NCBI RefSeq assembly: GCF_052056915.1
Contig: NZ_CP195119.1
Location: forward strand, 2,418,001-2,482,000
DNA length: 64,000 bases
Source of the DNA: MTP4 sp052056915
Lineage (GTDB): Archaea > Halobacteriota > Methanosarcinia > Methanosarcinales > Methanosarcinaceae
Direction of reading: 5' to 3'
The translations under genes were made by a program, and so were the position numbers. The notes below the pieces were generated by a model. The model had not been told where the DNA came from, did no database searches, and worked only from the letters and a program-made list of their open reading frames with translations. Of the stretch, positions 52,644 to 61,020 are shown one piece after another; the stretch's first letter is position 1, and each line of letters begins with the position of its first letter.

Positions 52644-54364
52644 GCGACGCAAAAAGTCTCTTTAAAAACGTGAGAGTTATCATCTTTATTATTGCCCTGC
52701 TGGCTTCCATTATTGCAATCCACCCAGGATATACCTCGGGAGAAGGCACGACCTCAAACCTGAACTACGGGCTTGACCTGGAAGGCGGTTCCTGGCTCCA
52801 GATCAAACTACAGGGTGCTCTGGCTCAGGTGGACGCGGATTCCGGGATGATTGTAAGTGAAATGGTGGAACCGGTCATCGGAGCCCCCATCACAATAACG
52901 GAAAACAAGCTGGAAGGAAACGGCCTTTCAGAAGCTGAAAACTCCATTACGTTCACCACGGATGTCCCGGTCAGCAGCTCCGAACTCGAGCTCCTGGAAA
53001 TCGGGCGGGTAAGTGTGGATCGGCTGAACCAGGAGACCACCCAGGTCACCATCTTTACCAGCAAGGAAAGCCTGATCCGGCTCTACCTGGCAAGCTCTCT
53101 GGATTCCGAAGTCATTACTTTTGACGAAGGGGAAGGGCTTGTCTATGAAATCAGGACTGCTGTTTCCGAAGAGGAACTCGAAGCCCTGATGGCAAAGGTA
53201 GGCGGTTCAATCCTCAAGAACGAAGACGGGACTTCCAGCTACAAGGAAGGGGTAAGTGTGCAGACCCGGGACCTGACCCGGGACATCCTGAACGACAAGC
53301 TCAACGCCCTCGGCCTGAAAGATATCCCTGTCCGGACGGTCGGGGAAGACTACATCCTCATTGACTTTGCAGGCATAGACCTGGCAACCGCAAAGGACAT
53401 TGCCGAAAAGCCCGGAAAATTCGAGATCAGGATCAATACTACAGGAACTGAGACCCGGCACGTGCTTTACGGGGATTCCATAGTAAGCGTAGGGATACCC
53501 GGTTTCCACGACAACCAGTGGAATACACCCTTTACCCTGAACGAGGCCGGGGCGCTCGCCCTCCAGAAAGTCGCAATTGAAACCGGGGCAGTGGACAACC
53601 CGAGTGCTCACTACCTTACCATGTACCTGGACGAAAACGTGGTCTACAGCGCTCCCCTTAGCTATTCCGCCGCATCCCAGCTAAAAGAAGCTCCTATCTA
53701 CTCCTGGCAAGCTTCCACCGGTGGCGATGAGGAAGCCAAGGCTCAGGCTCAGGCGCTCCAGATACACCTCAGGGCAGGGGCTCTCCCTGTGAACGTGGTG
53801 CTTGTGGGTTCCGGGCATGTGGATGCAGCTCTTGGTGAGCAGTTCAAGACCGAAGCCCTGATTGCAGGTCTCCTTTCCCTTTTAGCCGTGGCAGGAGTGG
53901 TCTTCCGCAGGTACAGGAGACCTGAGATTCTCATACCAATGGTAGGGACTTCCATCAGTGAAGTGATAATGATCCTCGGGGTGGCTGCAGCCATCGGCTG
54001 GCAGATGGACCTGGCAGCAATAGCAGGTATCATCGCAGCCATAGGGACAGGGATTGACCACCTGGTTATCATCACCGACGAGGTGCTTTATGAAGGCAAG
54101 CTTCCCCCAACAAAGGTCTTTGTCTCAAGGATCGGGAAAGCCTTCGGAATCATTTTCGGAGCTGCTGCAACCACTATTATTGCCATGTCCCCCCTGGTCG
54201 TGATGGGCTTTGGAGCCCTGAAGGGCTTTGCCATAACCACAATCATCGGTGTGTTCATCGGTGTGGTGATTGCAAGACCGGTCTACGGAGTGGTGATTAA
54301 GGAAATGCTCGAAGCAGGTGACGCCTCCGCCGCTCGTAAAGGGGAAATTTCCGCTGATGAGTGA
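52640..54364 (+). CDS. secD: Protein-export membrane protein SecD
   Basis: 574 residues, N-terminal membrane helix, large exterior P1 domain (LNYGLDLEGGSWLQIKL), and C-terminal five helices with AIAGIIAAIGTGIDHLVIITDE. Companion of SecF, with a 4-bp ATGA overlap. It should act with the Sec translocon on surface proteins such as the S-layer gene in this window. Confidence 0.94.
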   Translation: MSDAKSLFKNVRVIIFIIALLASIIAIHPGYTSGEGTTSNLNYGLDLEGGSWLQIKLQGALAQVDADSGMIVSEMVEPVIGAPITITENKLEGNGLSEAENSITFTTDVPVSSSELELLEIGRVSVDRLNQETTQVTIFTSKESLIRLYLASSLDSEVITFDEGEGLVYEIRTAVSEEELEALMAKVGGSILKNEDGTSSYKEGVSVQTRDLTRDILNDKLNALGLKDIPVRTVGEDYILIDFAGIDLATAKDIAEKPGKFEIRINTTGTETRHVLYGDSIVSVGIPGFHDNQWNTPFTLNEAGALALQKVAIETGAVDNPSAHYLTMYLDENVVYSAPLSYSAASQLKEAPIYSWQASTGGDEEAKAQAQALQIHLRAGALPVNVVLVGSGHVDAALGEQFKTEALIAGLLSLLAVAGVVFRRYRRPEILIPMVGTSISEVIMILGVAAAIGWQMDLAAIAGIIAAIGTGIDHLVIITDEVLYEGKLPPTKVFVSRIGKAFGIIFGAAATTIIAMSPLVVMGFGALKGFAITTIIGVFIGVVIARPVYGVVIKEMLEAGDASAARKGEISADE

Positions 54365-54553
54365 ACCGTGCTTTATGGAAAATAAATAAGGGCCGCAGAA
54401 AAGGTTGATTGCAGAAAAGTGAATAAAATGAATTGCAAGAAAGTGGGCAAAAGAATCGCAGAAAAGCGAATAGAATTGCGAAAAAACGGACAAAGCGAAT
54501 CCCAGAACCACAAATAAACGGATCGAAGGAAAGCAAAATAACGAGGTGCTAAG
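54365..54553. repeat. Degenerate agaaaagcgaataga-type repeat before the clamp-loader gene
   Basis: Imperfect units (gcagaaaagtgaata, gcagaaaagcgaatag, gaaaaaacggacaaag) at about 54395-54500; otherwise the leader. Confidence 0.5.
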
Positions 54554-55579
54554 ATGCAGGATCTCTGGACGTTGAAATACAGGGCCGCTGCCCTGGAAGA
54601 ACTGCTTGGAAACGAACATTCGGTGGATACCCTCTCCGAGCTGCTGCAGTCCGGGAATCTGCCCCACCTTGTTTTCCACGGTCCGGAAAATTCGGGAAAA
54701 ACAACTGCGGCTCTTGCCCTTGCCCGGGAACTTTACGGGGAAACCTGGAAAAACAACTTTACCTATTTCAATGCCTCGGACTTTTTCGACCAGGGTAAAC
54801 GTTACCTTGTCCGGGATAGGCGTTTTGTCCGGATTATCGGGACCGATGACCCGAAAAAGATCTACAAAAGCGTAATCGAGATTTTCAAGCAAATCATTAA
54901 CGAATACGCAGGAATGGCTCCTCTTGATGCGGACTACAAGCTCATTTACATTGACAACGCTGAGTCCCTGAGTTCCGATGCCCAGCATGCCCTCAGGCGC
55001 ATCATGGAGAAGTACACTTCCACCTGCCGCTTCGTTCTCTCCACAACACGGCCTTCAAAACTGATCCCCCCTCTTCGTTCCAGGGGCTTACAGCTCTTTT
55101 TCACCTATGTCTCTGATACCTCTCTGAAACCCTATCTTGAGAAGATCGCTGAGGCCGAAGGGCTCAACTGTTCGGAAGGGAGCCTGGATGCGTTCCTCTA
55201 TTTTGCAAGAGGGAATGTTGCAAGGGCTGTCCAGACTCTTCAGCTTGCTTTTCTCAGGGCTGAGGGAGCCGAAATTACGGAGGAGATCGTCTACGAGGTT
55301 ACTGTTAAAGGCAGGGATGAAACAATAGATGAACTGCTTGACGCCGCTCTTTCCGGGGACTTTGCCCGGGGGCGCAAGCTCATTGACGAAATGCTTATAG
55401 AAAAGGGGTTTTCCGGAATTGAGATCCTTGAGGGGCTCTCTGAAGCCCTGACAGATTCCGGGGGGCCGGATGAGAATATTGCCCGTCTGCTGGTGAAAAT
55501 TGCAGAGGCTGATGCCTGTATGGTGGTTGCAGCAAACGAAAGGATCCAGCTGGAGTACCTCATTTCTCATTTCTCTTAA
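54554..55579 (+). CDS. Replication factor C small-subunit-like protein with degenerate ATPase motifs
   Basis: 341 residues. The clamp-loader AAA+ fold is clear (LWTLKYRAAALEELLGNEHSVDTL, RIMEKYTSTCRFVLSTTRPSKLI, C-terminal collar domain). Walker A is HGPENSGKTT (GPPGTGKTT normally), Walker B is IDNAES rather than DEAD, and the SRC motif reads RSRG. So ATP sensing or hydrolysis may be lost or altered, as in inactive clamp-loader subunits. Methanosarcina clamp loaders are known to have two different small subunits (family knowledge); this may be the second. GAGGTG precedes the ATG. Confidence 0.85.
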   Translation: MQDLWTLKYRAAALEELLGNEHSVDTLSELLQSGNLPHLVFHGPENSGKTTAALALARELYGETWKNNFTYFNASDFFDQGKRYLVRDRRFVRIIGTDDPKKIYKSVIEIFKQIINEYAGMAPLDADYKLIYIDNAESLSSDAQHALRRIMEKYTSTCRFVLSTTRPSKLIPPLRSRGLQLFFTYVSDTSLKPYLEKIAEAEGLNCSEGSLDAFLYFARGNVARAVQTLQLAFLRAEGAEITEEIVYEVTVKGRDETIDELLDAALSGDFARGRKLIDEMLIEKGFSGIEILEGLSEALTDSGGPDENIARLLVKIAEADACMVVAANERIQLEYLISHFS

Positions 55580-55730
55580 TTTTTTTTATTTGTGGGGCAT
55601 TTGTTTTTAATACTTTCGGTCTTTTATCAAGCTTCAGTGCTCTATTATATATACTATTTGGTTTTCAAAATGTCAAATACACAAAATATATATACTATGT
55701 TTCAACATTTTAAAATCCATGGCGAAATTT

Positions 55731-56005
55731 ATTTATATAATTGTGTTTTAGTATAACATAAGGTACTTCTTGGGTATGGGGCTCCTCAGGATACTAGAGG
55801 TCCGAAAATACCTTCTGTAAAGGGATATCAGGGCCCGGGTTCTACGGATGTCCGTAGAAGGGTCCGAAAATATCTCTATTGAATGGTAAAGGGCCTGAAT
55901 TCCCTTGAGCAGGTGCCCTTCCTTCGGGAGTCGCCTTTAAAATTCCACAAAAACTCCCTCAAAATTCCCTGAATCCCTCCTGGTTCAGGGAGATCTTGCT
56001 TATCT
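55731..56005 (+). ncRNA. Candidate structured small RNA
   Basis: Between rfcS and the methylamine permease operon. TATA-like atttatataattg at 55731-55743, with a structured segment starting about 25 bp later. A strong hairpin ttctacgg-atgt-ccgtagaa (55840-55859) sits inside an outer gggccc/gggtcc stem. ggtccgaaaata occurs twice (from 55799 and about 55862). ccctgaa/ttcaggg forms a 7-bp hairpin near the end (about 55970-55993). No reading frame is seen. Orientation and function are unproven. Confidence 0.4.
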
Positions 56006-56091
56006 AATAATCGGGCTTTTGAAGCAGTTCTATTAAAACAGTCGGATCTGCCGGGAAATTACAAAAGCCAGAATTTCAAAACCAGAATTTC

Positions 56092-56129
56092 AAAAAAAAC
56101 GTTGACTGCCTGAACCCTCTTTCAGGCAG
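56092..56129 (-). terminator. Rho-independent-like terminator of the permease operon
   Basis: ctgcctgaa / ttcaggcag (56106-56129) forms a 9-bp stem with a 6-base loop, followed on the minus strand by eight Ts (about 56092-56100). It lies about 55 bp after the last gene of the mtmP operon. Confidence 0.75.
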
Positions 56130-56184
56130 TTCAACAGTCTATTCTTCAATTCATTACTATTTTTTAATTCATTACATCTATTCT

Positions 56185-56436
56185 TCAGTACTTGTAGTGC
56201 TTCACCGAGTGGTGGAGGATTACCACAAAGAATGCGATGATTACAAGCACGAAGCTGAAGAAGCCGACCGGGTCCCAGACGAAGCCTATGCCTGCTCCAC
56301 CTTCGTCCCAGGAAACGAGCACTGCTCCCTGGAGCACCGTGGGAACCACGACGCAAGCGAAAGCCAGGACGAAGATGAATATGATATCAAAGGCCTCTGC
56401 AAGGGCACTTTTTTCTTTTTTGGTAATTTCTGCCAT
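56185..56436 (-). CDS. Small two-helix membrane protein of the permease operon (83 residues)
   Basis: Starts at ATG 56436 (MAEITKKEKSALAEAFD), with AGGAGG about nine bases upstream. Two hydrophobic segments (IIFIFVLAFACVVVPTVL and VGFFSFVLVIIAFFVVIL) joined by an acidic/Trp loop; basic C-terminal tail HSVKHYKY. It follows the 91-residue membrane protein by 14 bp. Unknown family. The position suggests a subunit or accessory of the methylamine transporter. Nothing in the sequence gives a molecular role. Confidence 0.75.
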   Translation of the reverse strand: MAEITKKEKSALAEAFDIIFIFVLAFACVVVPTVLQGAVLVSWDEGGAGIGFVWDPVGFFSFVLVIIAFFVVILHHSVKHYKY

Positions 56437-56450
56437 TTCTTTCAGCCTCC

Positions 56451-56726
56451 TCAATCATAGTAGGCGAACTCAAACATGTGCTTCTTGATGGAGTCACGTA
56501 CCCGCAGGCAACCTATCGTTTCGACTACAACTATCAGCCCGAAGAAGATCACATAGAGATAGAAGAAGTCCGAAGCTATCTCCCATGTAGCCCCCAGGAT
56601 CTTACTGATCACAAAGAGTTCCACACTTACAAGCAGTAAGAGCATTCCTGCAACCAGGATACTGTCTCCTGTCAGTTTGCTGTGGTACTTGCTTTCCATC
56701 TCCTGGTTAATCTTTGCTGAACTCAA
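56451..56726 (-). CDS. Small two-helix membrane protein of the permease operon (91 residues)
   Basis: Likely TTG start at 56726 because AGGAGGTGA lies about eight bases upstream within the end of mtmP; a TTG two codons earlier and an ATG at 56699 are alternatives. Two hydrophobic segments (GMLLLLVSVELFVISKI and LYVIFFGLIVVVETIGCL), then a basic C-terminal tail. It overlaps mtmP by about 20 bp. Unknown family. It probably co-assembles with the permease or the following small protein (inference). Confidence 0.75.
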   Translation of the reverse strand: MSSAKINQEMESKYHSKLTGDSILVAGMLLLLVSVELFVISKILGATWEIASDFFYLYVIFFGLIVVVETIGCLRVRDSIKKHMFEFAYYD

Positions 56727-58119
56727 CTCCAATCACCTCCTGTCCTATCCTCGCATTTTCTGACCCTCTGGGTTCGGGCCAGCCCATTTCAGCCCAGTTG
56801 TTTTCTGCCTTTGAAGTCTTGTGCTTGTGGCTGAAGTAGAAGTACGCAATGCCGTAGAATACGAACCCGAAGATCAGGTTATACTTGTAGCCCCAGAAGA
56901 GGGTTGAAAGGATCGTAATGGCAATTGCGATTGCAAAGTAGGCGATGTAGGGCTGGAGGGGTCCTGCAAAGGGACGGACTTTGCTTGTTGTCTCCGGGAA
57001 GAGGGTCCTGAAGCGGATCAGGGCAAACGGGATCAGCACATAGCAGAGCAGCCCCGAGACGATGGAGAAGGTAATGACCTGGTCCAGGAAACCGCTGAAA
57101 GCAAAGCCGATTGCTACCGGCATTGTGAAGATCACAGCCCTGTAAGGGGTGTTATACTTCGGGTGCACCGCCGAGAACCAGGAAGATACGTAGTGGTCTC
57201 TGGAGAGTGCAAACCAGGAGCGTGACGAGTCACAAACACAACCGTTTGCACTTGCAAGGCAGGTAAGGAGTGTCCCGAGTCCCAGGAGGGCGATGAAGAT
57301 TAATATGCCGCTGTTCTGTGCCGCTTCAAAGAGCGGATACACGGAAACCCCTAGCATGTTCGCGGGGATCAGCACTGAACAGAGGTATAGGGTCATAGCT
57401 GCTCCTATCAGGAGGGTGATCATCCCTGCCTGCTGCCCGAGCGGGACTGCCCTTGACGGGTGCTTACATTCTTCGGCACACATCGCTGCCCCTTCTATTC
57501 CCAGGTAGAACCACGGCCCGAATTGCAACGCTGCAAATAGGCCTATCATGCCGTTTGGCAAAGCCCCCTGGAAGAGATATTCAGGGTGAATGTCCACTGT
57601 TCCGAAGGCGGTTGCGAAGAAGAATACCACAATTGCAATAAAGGCTATCATGGTCAGGAAGAAGTTCAGGGTTAAAGCTGCAACCACACCCCGGTAGTTA
57701 ATAAATGTCAATAGTGCAATAACTAGCAGCGTCACAGGGAAAACCTGTAACTGTGGAAATACCTCCGACGCAATAAAAGCGACCACAATAGCATCCGCAG
57801 CTTCAAGAGCGATGTATTCCATATACACCGCAAGCCCGACACTGGCGGCTGCTCCGGGTCCTATAAATAACCTTGCCCAATCGTAGGGTCCTCCTGCAAG
57901 TTTTGTGGCCGATCCGAGTTCACTGGCACAGAGAGAAATTATAACATACATGGTTCCTGCAACCAGCATGGCAAGCAGGGAACCCAGAACTCCTCCTTTT
58001 GCGACGGTGAAGTTCCAGCCCATGTACTCTCCGACCAGCACGATCCCGACTCCAAGAGCCCATACGTGGAATGGGCGCAGAGTCTTCACTAAGCTGGCAG
58101 ATTCAGAGTTTTCAGACAT
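56707..58119 (-). CDS. mtmP: Methylamine permease (APC superfamily)
   Basis: 470 residues with about twelve membrane helices. N-terminal VWALGVGIVLVGEYMGWN and AGGPYDWARLFIGPGA are APC-type features. It is placed directly downstream of mtmB, as in characterised Methanosarcina clusters, and likely imports monomethylamine. A 33-residue membrane protein gene lies 16 bp upstream of the start and two further small membrane proteins follow, giving a four-gene membrane unit. Confidence 0.88.
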   Translation of the reverse strand: MSENSESASLVKTLRPFHVWALGVGIVLVGEYMGWNFTVAKGGVLGSLLAMLVAGTMYVIISLCASELGSATKLAGGPYDWARLFIGPGAAASVGLAVYMEYIALEAADAIVVAFIASEVFPQLQVFPVTLLVIALLTFINYRGVVAALTLNFFLTMIAFIAIVVFFFATAFGTVDIHPEYLFQGALPNGMIGLFAALQFGPWFYLGIEGAAMCAEECKHPSRAVPLGQQAGMITLLIGAAMTLYLCSVLIPANMLGVSVYPLFEAAQNSGILIFIALLGLGTLLTCLASANGCVCDSSRSWFALSRDHYVSSWFSAVHPKYNTPYRAVIFTMPVAIGFAFSGFLDQVITFSIVSGLLCYVLIPFALIRFRTLFPETTSKVRPFAGPLQPYIAYFAIAIAITILSTLFWGYKYNLIFGFVFYGIAYFYFSHKHKTSKAENNWAEMGWPEPRGSENARIGQEVIGVEFSKD

Positions 58120-58135
58120 TTTATCCCTCTCTCAT

Positions 58136-58237
58136 TCAGCTTCTTTTTGAAATCTTGCTGGCGTCCAGCAAAACCCAGGCCATCAATGCAAAAGCAAGGA
58201 GATATATCATACCGTTTATGATAGTCCAGATGTCCAT
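58136..58237 (-). CDS. 33-residue membrane peptide encoded upstream of mtmP
   Basis: ATG at 58237 with GGGGGAT about ten bases upstream. It encodes MDIWTIINGMIYLLAFALMA followed by WVLLDASKISKRS: one membrane helix and a short basic tail. The stop is 16 bp before the mtmP start. Its size is below common gene-calling limits, but start, ribosome-binding site and spacing argue for a real gene. The role is unknown, perhaps a transporter subunit. Confidence 0.75.
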   Translation of the reverse strand: MDIWTIINGMIYLLAFALMAWVLLDASKISKRS

Positions 58238-58353
58238 TTTCTCATATCCCCCGATATGTTTTTAAACAGTGTTTTTTTGCATTCCGTTGTCTATTCATTA
58301 AAAATATTCCAAACTAATCGTGTCTGACTTATTTAAGGGTTTCGCCCATGTTT

Positions 58354-58390
58354 TTAAAAAAAAATTAGCCGACGAGGCTATCTCGCCGGC
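58354..58390 (-). terminator. Terminator between mtmCB and the permease operon
   Basis: Hairpin gccggcgag / ctcg-tcggc (58368-58390, one mismatch) with the minus-strand continuation TTTTTTTTT (about 58356-58364), 28 bp after the mtmB stop. It should reduce read-through from mtmB to the small protein and mtmP, so permease expression can differ from that of mtmCB. Confidence 0.7.
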
Positions 58391-58417
58391 CGGGTTTATT
58401 GCCTTGGGGATGTCAGT

Positions 58418-59794
58418 TTAGAATACGAGTCCGAGGTCTTCGAGCTGCTTCCTTGCTCCGTCGTAGACCTGCATGTATTCGTCCGTGGGTGTTACGGTCT
58501 TAACGTCGTAGCATTCCTGGAAGGTCTTGCCTGCAGGTGCGCTTGCATAGTTCTTCTCGTAGAGGCCGACGAGCTTGTCGAGGATTCCGTTGACTTCTGC
58601 GATGTCCATGCCTGCGGTTGCCCTTGCGACTTCTCCCATCATCCTGGCTTCCATACCTGTGGTCTTGTCGGTGACAACACCCTTTGCTGCTGCCACACCG
58701 GAGAGGATTTCCCTACCGGATGCTGTGTCAGTCATGGACTGGGCGGAAGCTTCGAGGAGGCACATCTCGGTACAGGGGCCAGCGCATGGGTAGTACTGGT
58801 TCCCGGAGAGGATGTCTGTAAACTCGGAGATGGTTGCACATGCCCACCCTGCGATTGTCAGGGTTTCCCTTGTGTTGGTTGAACCCCAGCGGATGTGGAC
58901 AGGGCCGTCAAGGTGCCAGCTTGCGCTGCTCATGATGATGGCGTTGATGTGGGTTGCAACGTCCACGATGGTGGTCTCTTCAATGCCGCCGGCGTATCCG
59001 CCGAAGATTGGCATCTGTTCGTCCATGATGATGTCGCTGTTGCCTTTGTAGTGGGCGATAACAGAGATTGCGTCAAGGTCGATCTTCAGCTCGTTGAGCT
59101 GGGAGACTTCGTGGCTGTCGGAGGAGATCTGGCCGCCGTAGCAGTCAGAGGCAATGTTTCCCTGAGCAGAAAGGGAAGTCTCAGGGCCCTATATGCCCAT
59201 GCCTGGTCTGCCGGAAAGTGCTGCTGCCTGCTTGATAAGCCTGGTTTCGGTCTTGGCTGCAAGGACTTCGTAGGGGCTGCCCGGAATTGGCGGCTTTCCG
59301 CGAACGGAGGTCATAACACCGTCCACAATGGTGTCGACTTCCTTTTCAAGGGCGTAGCTCATGTGGACCGGCATGAAGACGTCTTCGGAAATCGGGGACC
59401 CGGTAGGACCTCCCTGGATAATGGGCTTTACCTTGTCGCCGACGCTTCTTTTCCTGACGTTTACGGCGTCCCTGCCAGTCCCTAAGGTGAATTCCTTCTG
59501 GACATTGTTTATTGCATCCCAGATCTCGGCTTCGGTGTACTTGACGATCCTGTGGGTGTCGGTACAGTAGATACCGCACTCAAGGAGCATGTCGAAGCCG
59601 GCCTGGAAGAGCTTTCCCATCATGTCCTTGTCGGTAGGGATGATCTCTCCCTTGAAGTCAAGCCCGTACTTCTGCTTGAGCTCCATGGACTTCATGGGAA
59701 TTGTCATGAGGTCCCAGTCGTCCTGGGTGCATTTCTCACCGACTTTTGCTCTGTCGTAGAAATCGTAGCAATCAAATGATTTTTTAAATGTCAT
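58418..59794 (-). CDS. mtmB: Monomethylamine methyltransferase with in-frame amber (pyrrolysine) codon
   Basis: 458 residues read through TAG at codon 202 (59189-59191) as pyrrolysine, the normal length for MtmB. Upstream sequence is MTFKKSFDCYDFYDRAKVGE and ends SGRPGMGI before the amber codon; the downstream part continues GPETSLSAQGN and ends EDLGLVF. The protein methylates the Co(I) corrinoid of MtmC from monomethylamine; pyrrolysine is thought to bind the substrate amine. Without read-through only a truncated 201-residue product would form. Downstream a hairpin-terminator separates it from the permease operon. It lies 15 bp after mtmC. Confidence 0.96.
59189..59191 (-). other. Pyrrolysine UAG codon in mtmB (residue 202)
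   Basis: The minus-strand text reads GGC ATA TAG GGC CCT, i.e. G-I-Pyl-G-P, with the frame continuing uninterrupted for 256 further sense codons to a genuine stop at 58418. Decoding needs PylT/PylS, outside the window. Confidence 0.97.
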
Positions 59795-59809
59795 GTCTGG
59801 TTCCCCCGT

Positions 59810-60463
59810 TTATTTCATAACTTCAAGAGCTACTTTTGCGGCTTCTGCAGCGTTCTCTGCGGTTGCGTCTGCTCCGATTTCTTCGATCCAGCCGTCAGAA
59901 ACAGGGGCTCCTCCGAACATGCACTTTACACTGTCTCTCAGGTTTTCTTCCCTGAGCAGATCCATGAGGTCCTTCTGGCCGAGCATTGAGGTGGTCATAA
60001 GGGCGGAACCTACAAGAATGACTTTTTCTCCCTTGTGCTTTGCAACCTCTTCTACAACAGTCTCGTTGAGGACGTCGGTTCCGAGGTCGAGTATATCAAA
60101 ACCATTTGCTCCGAGCATGGTTGAGACAAGGCGGTGTCCGATGTCGTGGATGTCCCCTTCTGCAACAAAAGTGATTGCAAGCCCGGTTTCTTCTCCTTCC
60201 TTCCTGGTCTTCTCAAGTTCGGGAGTAAGGATTTCCATTGCACCGTTCATTGCTTTTGCAGACATCATAATCTGGGGCAGGAAGATTTCGGCGGCTTCAA
60301 ACTTGTCTCCGACGATCTTCATCCCTGCAGAAAGGCCCTTTGTGATAATGTCAAGTGCTGGGATTCCAGCAGAAAGAGCTTCCTGGGTTAACTGTACACA
60401 TCCCGCGATATCCTGATTAACAATAGAGTCGCGAAGCTTGTCAAACATTTCTTCGTTTGCCAT
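59810..60463 (-). CDS. mtmC: Monomethylamine corrinoid protein
   Basis: 217 residues from ATG 60463 (MANEEMFDKLRDSIVNQDIAG), chosen for GGAGG ten bases upstream; an in-frame extension to 60535 lacks a site. Corrinoid-ligand motif D104-I-H106-D-I-G109 with His as axial ligand, followed by the Rossmann-like corrinoid-binding domain (GFDILDLGTDV). The N-terminal helical cap is complete. It carries the methyl group from MtmB to MtbA. It is preceded by an approximately 500-nt leader. Confidence 0.96.
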   Translation of the reverse strand: MANEEMFDKLRDSIVNQDIAGCVQLTQEALSAGIPALDIITKGLSAGMKIVGDKFEAAEIFLPQIMMSAKAMNGAMEILTPELEKTRKEGEETGLAITFVAEGDIHDIGHRLVSTMLGANGFDILDLGTDVLNETVVEEVAKHKGEKVILVGSALMTTSMLGQKDLMDLLREENLRDSVKCMFGGAPVSDGWIEEIGADATAENAAEAAKVALEVMK

Positions 60464-60578
60464 TTTTAATCCTCCATTTAAAACTCCGTTATCACGCAGT
60501 TTTTCTGGGGCAACGCAATGCTCACTGATACACATAAAAACGACTCACGCTCTGAGGAATGACTCACGCTCCGCTACC

Positions 60579-60678
60579 TTCCGTTACCTATACCTTCCGG
60601 TAACCAACCTGAGTAGGGTTCTCATAAGCTCCGCTACCTATACTTCCAGGTAGCCGATTTGAGTGGGGTTCTTATTTG
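60579..60678 (-). promoter_or_regulatory. Two tandem homologous hairpins in the mtmC leader
   Basis: Two 50-bp tandem units. Each contains a 6-7 bp stem: gctacc/ggtagc at 60633-60654 and gttacc/ggtaac at 60583-60604, around a nearly identical loop (tatac(c)ttcc). In RNA terms the second base pair differs as C:G versus U:A, a compensatory change that keeps the stem. Both units carry gagtRgggttctYat downstream on the plus strand. They lie about 120-190 bases upstream of the mtmC start. Confidence 0.7.
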
Positions 60679-61008
60679 CTCAGTTTTCCGTTCGCATGCA
60701 TTTGGAATTTCTTCTCAGAAAATTCGTTCCCATTATTTTGCCATATCGGAATTTCCTCAGAATGGGTTTTCCTGAGTTTTGCCATTTTGAAATTCCTTTA
60801 CATGAGATTCATTTTCTGAATGAGGGTCCTGTGCATTTTGTGAACAGATTTTACATTGGTTTTCTGGATACTCTTATCCTATATTTTCTACCTGTTTATG
60901 TCCTAAAAGGATAAACTAACAGGTTGCTTGATATATCCCAACTATATCGTTGCCCTGTAATCGCTCTCTAGCTCAAAAGCAATTACTTATGTTAAACATT
61001 AGTCTTCT

Positions 61009-61020
61009 ACTATATAAACG
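61009..61020 (-). promoter_or_regulatory. mtmC promoter TATA box
   Basis: Minus-strand CGTTTATATAGT. A start about 25 bp downstream would give an mtmC leader of roughly 520 nt. Other AT-rich candidates exist nearby. Confidence 0.45.

Noticed and set aside
58418..59794. mtmB as a pseudogene split by a stop codon
   Set aside because: The stop is TAG at the known pyrrolysine position and the frame continues to a full-length protein.
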